From assembly GCA_964035545.1 (NCBI GenBank), contig OZ037771.1:13646980-13698132 (forward strand): DNA of 51,153 nucleotides. Direction: 5' to 3'. Below are positions 42,188 to 51,153 of this stretch, piece after piece. Position 1 is the stretch's first letter. Every line of letters begins with the position of its first letter. The position numbers and the translations under genes are program-made. The notes under the pieces were generated by a model that worked only from the letters and a program-made list of their open reading frames with translations, ran no database searches and had not been told where the DNA came from. The DNA comes from Bugula neritina (Eukaryota > Bryozoa > Gymnolaemata > Cheilostomatida > Bugulidae).

Positions 42188-45015
42188 TAGCAAAACTGGA
42201 GGAAAGCACTTTTTTTTCTAGAAATTGTTCGATTACATGATACATTTTTGTGCAAATGATATTTTTTAATAAAATGAAACTGTTGTATTGTTTGGCTAGA
42301 TGAAGTTTCAAAAGTATTTTTAATATTTTCTCAAATAAAGTAGACATGCACTCCATTTTCACATTTTTTGGCAAAACATATGATTGGGATTCAGTAGTCA
42401 ATCAGTTAAGCTTGACACAAGGAGTTGTCACATCCATCCTAAAGAACAAGACCATCTACAATAACAAACATGGAAAGTACTTAAAATTACATTTTAGTTT
42501 ACAATAATCCTTAAAATATATGTTGCCTTCTGCAAATGCTAAATAAAACACGATGTAATGCTATGTTTACTTAGACTAAATCTTGCTGACTTACAATGAA
42601 ATTCATTCATTTCAATTTGAAAATTCCTGTCAATAACTTGACTCTATGCTAACAACTAATTGTAATACCAAAATCACACTGCTACTTTTAGTTTAGGGAA
42701 TTTATTTTCATTATTAGTTCAATATTCAGCAGAGGTTTTTCTTTAATGAACAAACAATAGGCATACATGCAGATGAAAGATTAGGTCTAGTGAATACTAA
42801 TTTTGTGCCTAACAAAAAAAAAATGAAAGACTGCATGAAAAACTAACAACTCTAAAAAATTGCAATTTGAATGAGGCTCAGGCTTTTAGGTGAGCAAGAG
42901 TAACCAGAAGAGCTACTTTAATGGAAGAAATTACTGACTGATTGTGTAGTTGCAGGCTGCATGATGTGTTTTGATTGTCACAACCACTTTTGAAAAGGGA
43001 AAATCCATTAAATTAAGACTACTGGCAAACAACGGAACGATAAGGAAAAAATACCAAGTAGAAATTCACTTCTCAAAGCAAACTGTAGTTAATACATTAT
43101 AGATGCTTAGAAGAAGCAGGCAATAGTGAATGCTATATAGTGTAGATCAGGATTCTATACAATGACAAGTAAACTGAAATTCCAGTGCACTTTGAAACTA
43201 CTTGTAAGAATGGGCTTAGTGCTTTATAGTGCCTTGAAATTTTTTCAAGTCTAATTGGCACCATGCTATTAGAATTCGCAGAGAGATGACCCTTTAAACT
43301 TTCACTTTAAACTTTAATACCTTCACGATTTTCAGTAAGAAATTCAATTTATCTAGGTCTGAAATTTCACCGAGTTGCATTGCAAGCCGCTGGTCAAAAT
43401 GTTTAGTTTGTGATGACTTAATCAGCTGATTTCAGAATAACAATCATTGGGAATGACATCTTCATGTAGATATAGATATTTATGCTTATAATTATATCGG
43501 CTGCCTTCATCAATCATCGATACTATGCTGCCAAATCAACTAATTAATTACAGTTGGAAACTTCAAAAGGCATTGAATAGCAATTAAGCAAGTTATACTT
43601 TTAATATTACAAAAAGAACTTATGCATCAATATGATTTAAAATATAGGTGGGCACTCCGCTAGTGATATTAACTGAAACTGGAACTTTTTTCATGCAGGA
43701 AAAGCAAAAACGCATCTCAACAGAAACCTAAAAATTTCCAGCACACTTTATGCTTTGACAACACGCACACAATAACTTCGTTTATGGTACAAACCTTTTT
43801 GTTGATTGTTTTCCAACATTTTCACTAGAGCAAAGCCGAAAGAAATTTGGAAACTGCATAATGATGCCAGCCACCGTGGCATCATCTTCTCTGGAAAATT
43901 ATTGACAAATCATCACCCAAAAACTTCAGCAAAGCCTCCATCAATAGTATGTAATACTTTAGGTGAAACTAAAAAGAAAGAGACAATATTTTCGTGTAAT
44001 TTAACCCATCAATAAACGCATCAATAGTTAGTGTGGCCACGGTTTAAACCTCATTAATTTCATGCTATTTAAGGCTTTTACAACTTAAAAGATGTAATTC
44101 ATCTGCAAGAGAAATGTTAGATATATGAAATGAGTAGAAGTGCAAAAGCAAGCAGGTATTAAGGAAGGAAGAGTTAGTAGGTGTACTTTGACTTGCGATA
44201 AATCAATGTGATACCAGATGTGAATTTTGAGGTGTGTTTACTCCAATCTCACTGAAAAGGTAGAAATAGCTAAATTTACGAGACACACAATATTTTATAA
44301 AATACTGCACATTCATTAAAACTTTATAAAACTCTAGTGTGAAGGGTGACTCACACTTTTAAACCGTAGATGAGCTAAGTTGTAAAAGTTTGATGAGAAC
44401 CTTTTACTCTATAAATTTATGCAATATAAAATACTCTCCACATATTCAACAGCTACGAAGTTTTGTTGAAGATAAACTTCCTCAACAAATATACAGAAAA
44501 AAGCTATTTGAAAGCCAAATTTCATTAGCATATTATAAGATTATTTGTGTTTCATCTTTATAAACAATGATTTAGTCATTTAAAGGATAACTAATGATTT
44601 CACTTTGTTTTTCATTCAATAAAAACTAAGTGTAGTTGGTATTAAAAACAGCTTTCATTTCTCACTTTTTTTCTCACCCTAATCTGCGTAGGCAAACAAT
44701 TGGTTTGTTTCAAACACCACAACAGTAAAGCGTGACAGCATAGCCAGTGGAGAAAACAATCATCTATACTGCTGGATCAGTGGCAACTTGTGAGTGTGTC
44801 AGAGTAGTGTCTTGTTGTGTGACTCTACAAATAAATTATGAATTTGAATATACTACAAAGTTGCAAACATTGTTTTAACAAAACACAGCATTTACTTGAT
44901 ATTATATGTAAAGCTCAAGTTGGTATAATATATATTAAATAAATTTTAGCTTTCCTTTTGGATACTCTGAAACAAAATAAAAAAATAAACCAAAATTGGG
45001 TAAAGCCATGCAAAC
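42188..45015. other. Upstream of gene A, no gene seen
   Basis: About 2.8 kb of AT-rich DNA. I searched the minus strand for NHL (ALRSVDL-type) and M2 (CPYxN) sequence without success. The promoter of A is presumably near 42.2 kb. Confidence 0.45.
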
Positions 45016-45323
45016 TAGAGAGAGAAAGAGAGTGGGAGAGGGGGGGGTGGGAGAGAAAGGTTAGGAGAGAGGATGGAAGAGAGATGGGGTAGAAGAGAGA
45101 AAGGGAGAGAGTCAGAGAGATAGTGGAAAAGGGAAGTGAGAAAGGTTAGGAGAGAGAGAAGGTGGGAGAGACGGAGAGTGGGAGAGAGAGAAGGTGGGAG
45201 AGACAGAGGGTGGGAGAGAGGGAGGGTGGGAGAGAGGGAGGGTGGGTGGGAGAGAGGGGGGAGAAAGAGAGAGAGGTTGAGTGGAAGGTGTGGGAGAAAG
45301 AGACAGAGAGAGGAGTGAGAGAG
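45016..45323. repeat. GA-rich (purine on plus strand) imperfect microsatellite, about 308 bp
   Basis: GAGA, GGGAGAGA and GGTGGGAGAGA units in imperfect tandem. The reading frames through it (SLSPTLPLS on one strand, RRE-rich on the other) are simple-sequence artefacts. Confidence 0.93.
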
Positions 45324-48300
45324 CTTCCAAACTAACACCATTGACTTAAAAAATGTTGATAAAAACTGCAGCAAGTCTTTAAAAACGATGCTAGCAAGTT
45401 CAAAGCTCACTATAACTTTCAAAATCAATAAAATGTCAAGTTCAAAAAACTCATCTGCGAGCAAAAAATAGTTACAGAGACAACCAGGTATTGGGCAAGA
45501 GCCAGCTAATAGGAGTACCTTTTTAGATAAACTGCATGCAGGCACAGTGAGATAGCATCGGTGAGTTGTGTCTTCATTTTAATTTCCTAAAAATGAACAT
45601 AAACAAATGCTAGTAATGAAAGTTTTCAGGGTTATTAAGGGTGCAATTTTATCACTAAACATCATAGCAATAGCAAAAATTGCTCAGTACAAATTTAAGA
45701 AAAATTTCTTTCATCCATTACATAATACCCGAAATCAAATCCATTTATTCAATTCATCAAGCTGAAAAACCAAGAATAATCAGAAAGACAGTAAAATCAC
45801 TTTCTAGTAAAAAACAGCTTTAGATCATAATTGTTGGGTTCAGCTCTTAAGCTAAGACACCGATGCACTGAAATACGAAAAAGATCAGCATACTTTTGAC
45901 TGTCACAAAATTTATTTTACGTGCAACAGACATTTTAAGGTCACCCGCCACCCGCGCAGCGCAGGACCACGTTGGTGAAAGGTGACCAGATATTTTAAGG
46001 TAAATAAAAATCAAGCAAAGTTCATCGTCATATTGCTTACTGCTTAATGCTGCAGCTTATTTTTGCTTACCAAGTTTCTTTCTGCAGAATAATTGTAGCT
46101 AGCTTCTCAATTTGCCATCTTTATTCCAGTCCAGGTTCAAATGACATCTTGATCGTTGCAAATATCCATGCAAGCTAAAAAATATTTATCAATCAGTACA
46201 ACAACAGAAATACTTACAATGATCCAAATATTACTATTACATTACTATAACATTACACAGTAACACTATGTTTATAATTGTAATACGGAAGCATGACTTT
46301 GTGGTAGTTTGATATGCTATAGCAAAAGGTAGAAAAATCAACTGAAAAACCGACAGAAATAATCAAGTACAATTAACTAAAGTAAATAAACTTACTGAAT
46401 AGTAAATATTTTACTATACTTAGTGAATTGATTTACTTCCACTAGGTTTACTTTCATGATTAAATGCTTCTGTCTATTTTCCAGTTTATAGGAATATATT
46501 AAAAGTGAAACCAATTATAATTACTATTACCTTATCTAGTTTTGACTATATATTTTTCACAAATATAAACATAGTTATATGCGTATTCCTATTGTGACTG
46601 CAGATACCATTGCGGTAACTGAAATCAAACTTCATTCTACTTCAAGTTTCAAACATTGTCCCAATTCAAAGACTAACAAGTAAATAATTAATAACTGTGA
46701 AAGCTCCAATAAGTTACTTCATTATTAAATAAGATACAACTGATTCTACTGTATATGATACTATGGTATCTGTATTAAATTAAAACATAATTATGAAAAT
46801 CAAAAGTTGTATTTTGAGCACTTATATTATAGTAATTAAATTAACAGCTTAAAATAGGCACATTAAACCATGATTGGAATTTTTATCCATTTATCTTTAT
46901 AATTATATTTATTCTTTATTCTGAAAGTTGACCCAACACTGGTAACAAAACTAAAAGTAATTGATTAAGTATGATTTATTCTTACACACTTTACCATTAT
47001 ATTTAGTCTTCCTGACTTTCAGTCTGCCATAGTGATTACTACTATATGAAAATGACTTTGACTTAGGAGTCATAATTATAGTCACAGTGTTGATAAGTCA
47101 ACAGTGTAGGATTAACACAGCACTAGACTAGTACTACCTCCAGCTTTCAAGTTTATGTTAGGGTATCTCTAAGACTAAAGAGTAACCCTAATAATGTAAG
47201 CAAAGAGCAGTGAGTAATAAGCATGCTATTCAACTTCAAGTTTCACTAGTACTATAACCAATACCACATGTATTTTGATAAAATTATGTAGCTGGTGAGT
47301 GAACTATAAAATTAAATAGGGATCAAACTTTGAGCAATATTAATAGAAATAATATTAGGACAGAGGTTTCCAATTATTAGTATGTGAAACCAAAGGGGAA
47401 TGGATAACTACTATTAGTATTATTACATTTACTTTATATTTAGTTTTACCAGTTCGTATTATGATTATCTTACTTTGAATTGTAAAGTATAATAATTATA
47501 ATATTCATAGTAGTATATTTATATTAGTAATTAATATGTATATTAGTAAAAACATTTGTTTTAAGTTGCTTGTTTATTAAATTATTCTAAATCCTAATAA
47601 CGATAATCTTAATATTAGTGATAATCATTATGCTCATCACTGTCCCCAAGTGCTATCAGTATGACCATCGCAATGTGAACCTAGACGTGAATGTAAAAAG
47701 GCACTGCAAAACAGAACATGGGATGGAGGCAGATATCCATACCATAATACAAATATCGATATTGAATTTGATAATCATAATTATTATACAAATATAATGA
47801 TAATAACTACAATGATCAAAAATAAATAATACCAAAGAGTTTTCGAATTACTATTCATAAAATCAAATATCACATTTATAAAGATATAATCATATATATT
47901 ATTAAATTTAAGTCAATTATACTAATAGCAATAGTAATATAAATAGAAAAAAGAATCATTGACCAGGAGTAGGTGCAAAATAAAAGTCAATTTTAAGACA
48001 AAGAGTAAGAAAAATACTAAATCGATGTTTAAAATTACTTATTTTTAATCTTAGTCACTTACAGTCAGACTTAGTTTAATTTTTACTACTAAGTCTTTAA
48101 TTTCAAGTTCATTTTAACAATAAACTTGAAGACTTTAACTAAGAATATGTATAATTCAAAATTCCAAACTGGTACAAGTAAAAGTTGCTACTGAAGCTTT
48201 GTAATATTATTTTAAATTATTGGTATGATAGCATTATATTTTGATTCATAGCAATACTGATAGTGACAATTTCAAACATACCCATACCATTACTGTTACA
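45324..48300. other. Gene-free AT-rich region
   Basis: No exon recognised. One GC-richer patch at about 45940-46000 contains AGGTCACCC and GGTGACC in inverted order and ATTTTAAGGT as a direct repeat on both sides, perhaps an old small element. From about 46.2 kb on, the sequence is low-complexity and built from short words such as TATTACTATTA and ATAATCAT. Confidence 0.45.
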
Positions 48301-48305
48301 GTTTA

Positions 48306-48700
48306 AGTTACTATTGCCATTGTGATTGCCGGTAATGAGTAAATATAACTTAAATTTATATGACTATTACTATTACTATTAGTATTACTATCACTTTCAG
48401 TACCGGTCTAGTATCAGTATCACCTTAATTCAAAATCAATGTATAATTTATCAAATTACTTTTATATTATCATTTATCAATAATATGTCTATCACTATGA
48501 TATTATCATGATATTGATTTTTAATTTAAACATAATAAAATCATAGGTATAATCATAATGATAATGATAATCATAATGCTTAATTTTACTTTTAGTTCAG
48601 GTTCAATGATTTAAGAGTAAGTGAAAGTTACTATATATTGCCATTGTGATTGCTAGAAATAAGTAAATATAATTTAAATTTATATGACTATTACTATTAC
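48306..48700. repeat. Direct repeat pair of about 75 bp
   Basis: AGTTACTATTGCCATTGTGA and following bases to TATGACTATTACTATTAC at 48306-48380 recur at 48627-48700 with few changes, about 320 bases apart. Confidence 0.75.
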
Positions 48701-48707
48701 CAACACT

Positions 48708-48774
48708 CAGACTTACTCAGACTCACTCTGTCTCTAACTCTAAGAGTAAGTCTGAGTCTCACTCCACCAGAGTG
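48708..48774. repeat. Inverted repeats of CAGACTTACTC / GAGTAAGTCTG type
   Basis: CAGACTTACTC at 48708-48718 is exactly inverted at 48744-48754, and CACTCTG at 48724-48730 is inverted at 48768-48774. Alternative foldings are possible. Confidence 0.7.
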
Positions 48775-51153
48775 AGAGTGACACTGAATTACTATAACTA
48801 TTACTATAACTATTAGTATTAGTATTAGCAAAATATATCAACCTTATGATTATCTTATTAGTTATTACAATATGTTCGGCATTGATGTTGAACTAAAAAT
48901 ATTAATAGTTATTACAATCACAATGACAATGCCAATATCAATATGATCAAAGACAAATGATTCCAAGCAGTTTCAGTTTGAGTTTGAGTTGAAGGTAAGT
49001 TATAAGTTGAAGTAGTACGTAAGTGGTAGTTGATACTGATACTATCAGTGATAGGTCTATACTCCATACCAATGAACTCAATAATATTACCTATATATTA
49101 CCATAAATTATATTACTATTAGTATTACCTATAATTAAAATATATTCTTTCTTTTCCAGCTCAGTGCTTCATACCCTCTACTTAGTCTAATGCCGCGCAC
49201 ATGACGAGAATGTGAGGTGAAGGTCACTCACAGCTAAAATCGCCAAGGATCTGTAATCCATCACTAGTAGTAGTAGTTCTAGTAGTCGTACTACCAGTAA
49301 TCTGGCTTCGCTATGACACTACGAATTGAATGTTGACAAGACGCATGCATGTTTGCTGTTGGTAAACTAATTTTTACTGAATTTTAATCATGCTAAGCTG
49401 CAACCTATTTTCTAATGAAATAATATATTCAATAATAATATAATAAATATAATAATTATGATTATCATTATAATATTTTATCATTTAATTTTATAACTTT
49501 TACTTTTACTTTTAGTTTTAGTATTAGTATTTTGGTTTTACATCAAAATTTACATCATTAAGTTTATCATTATGATTACAAAATGAAAATAATTATCATT
49601 AATCATTACCTTTTAATTTATGATTATAATTATAAATTAATGTTAGAATTACCACAATTACAATCATAATGATAATGGCATAATGCCAATGATAATCACA
49701 ATCGTAACACTAATAATAAATAAATAATAGTAATAGTCAAACTCAAGGATTGACTTTGAGCCAATGATTCAGATTGTCTAAATTTAATTAAATAAATTTC
49801 AGCCTTGGGTTTAACTTTACAGTTCACAATTTTATTTTACATTACGACTGAGAGTCACAGTAAGACTAAGAAAAAGAGTAAGTCATACCTTTCTTGCAGT
49901 TATTTTCAAAGTTTGTAGTTGTACTAGTACAGTAGTAGACCTAGTAGTAGTACTAGTAGTAGGCCTAGTAGTAGTAACAGTACTATTAGTAGTAGTAGTA
50001 GTAGTAGTAGTACTAGTACTAGTTGTAGTACTAGTATCAGTGGTAGTAGTAATAGGACTGCGATCTTAGATGTAAGTCTAATGAAATACGAATTATAATA
50101 GTATAAGTATAACTTTTACATATTTAGTTTTACTATAAGTGTAAATATAATGAGTAATAGTAAAACTCAAAGTATATACATTAACTCAGTTTAGCATTAA
50201 TGATAAAATATAATAATTATAATAAAGTAATATGATCACCATTACGATTATAATTAAAATTCTTAGTAACACTTTTATGATACTCAGTTTAATTTATTAA
50301 TATTAAACATTAGTTTGGCTACCACAAATAACTAATAAGTGCTACTATAGGTAACTGTAAAGATAAGTATAAATTTAACTATAACATAGACTATCAGCAA
50401 TAATAATATATCATATTGATATTAAACTATATATGGATAATGCAAATCATAGATCATACCTCATGATAATTATTCCTAATGATCTTACTTTTTATATGCT
50501 GATGCTAATAAGTAGTAATTTTAAATTTGATAACTCATGAATGATGAATAAGATAACAAGAATAATACTGGACCTAGTAATACTATTAGTCCTACTACTA
50601 GAATTGTATTATCTTATATGTGTAATACGCTTCTTTTAGTAATACTGCTGGTCAAAGTTAGTGTTAATCATATTTATAGTTAAATGTTGAAGGAATAAAT
50701 TAGTTCATAACATAAACATTGCACTATGTGAATATGAAATTTAATATGAATATCCCAATTACACTTGCTGTTGCTCTTTAGAGACTAGAGTTATAACTTA
50801 TAACTATGATATAATAATGAATACCATTATTTTAACTAATCATATTACTCAGCTAATGTTAATGATAACTGTAAGTCTAAAAACCATTACGGTTATAGGT
50901 ATCACTGACTAATATTATTAATAATATAATCATTCGTTTTATACTTGTACCTATATTTATATTTATACTTATACCTATTTTTATACTTATGATCATATCT
51001 ATACTTTCACGTATGCTTGTACATTTTACTCATAGTATCAGGGTGGCAATCGAAAAGTCATAATCGATATGCTAATCTAATAATAGAACCAACTGCACTA
51101 ATATAGTTGTATATTATTATTATTGTTGATTGACCGTAGTTTTTTAGCTGGTG
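48775..51153. other. Gene-free low-complexity region to the window end
   Basis: AT-rich DNA made of short near-repeats (TAATAATAT, TATTAGTATT, ATAATGATAATC). No exon, tRNA or element found apart from the TAG arrays. Confidence 0.45.
49915..50055. repeat. Imperfect (TAG)n/(AGT)n trinucleotide array
   Basis: GTAGTAGTAGT runs with interruptions such as GACCTAG and AACAGTACT; a shorter related run is at about 49262-49300. Confidence 0.9.

Noticed and set aside
42126-42401. 91-residue minus-strand frame overlapping the proposed signal exon of gene A
   Set aside because: The useful reading is the other frame starting at 42187, which gives a signal peptide and an in-phase donor; the longer frame has no recognisable feature.
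45015-45545. 176-residue minus-strand frame rich in SLPPSLSP
   Set aside because: Mostly the GA-rich simple array read on the opposite strand; the complementary plus frame is equally open, and no splice or family signal is seen.

Overview
This is AT-rich nuclear DNA of an animal. The genes are split by introns with GT/AG ends, encode secreted proteins, and sit among tRNA-derived SINEs, short inverted-repeat elements and long GT/CA, AT and GA microsatellites. No gene fixes the taxon. The secreted NHL-propeller proteins and compact exons would suit an early-branching metazoan such as a sponge, but that is a guess.

Every supportable protein gene is on the minus strand and belongs to one tandem family. 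In transcription order (right to left) these are A (42187-38832), B (34125-29591), C (26793-22957), D (21850-18084), E (14315-10498), F (9627-3430) and a broken copy G (about 1510-531). I built the models by hand from splice sites; all six intact models keep one open frame. The full architecture is: signal-peptide exon; a 53-nt exon; one large exon of 854-866 nt encoding an NHL-type beta-propeller; a two-cysteine module (M2); then three small cysteine-bearing exons (M3, M4, M5). Exon lengths and intron phases are nearly invariant: 0, 2, 1, 1, 1, 2. M2 and M3 are symmetric 1-1 exons that can be lost or duplicated without breaking frame. B lacks M2, F has two M2 exons, and A lacks the propeller and joins a different signal exon directly to M3-M4-M5.

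Layout: 0.5-1.5 kb pseudogene G; 3.2 kb a tRNA-like sequence; 3.4-9.6 kb gene F with a roughly 2.7-kb inverted-repeat element in its second intron; 10.5-14.3 kb gene E with a (GT)n intron; 14.8-17.8 kb a MITE-like element and SINEs; 18.1-21.9 kb gene D; 23.0-26.8 kb gene C; 26.9-28.4 kb large microsatellites; 29.6-34.1 kb gene B with a clear 366-bp MITE; 34.9-38.5 kb a SINE, a 368-bp (TA)n array and a diverged duplication with telomere-like G-rich repeats; 38.8-42.2 kb the short gene A; 42.2-51.2 kb no recognisable gene, only GA and TAG arrays and low-complexity AT-rich DNA.

The products are probably a set of secreted, disulfide-bonded glycoproteins sharing one C-terminal tail and varying in the N-terminal propeller and M2 content. 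Their ligands and function cannot be read from the sequence.
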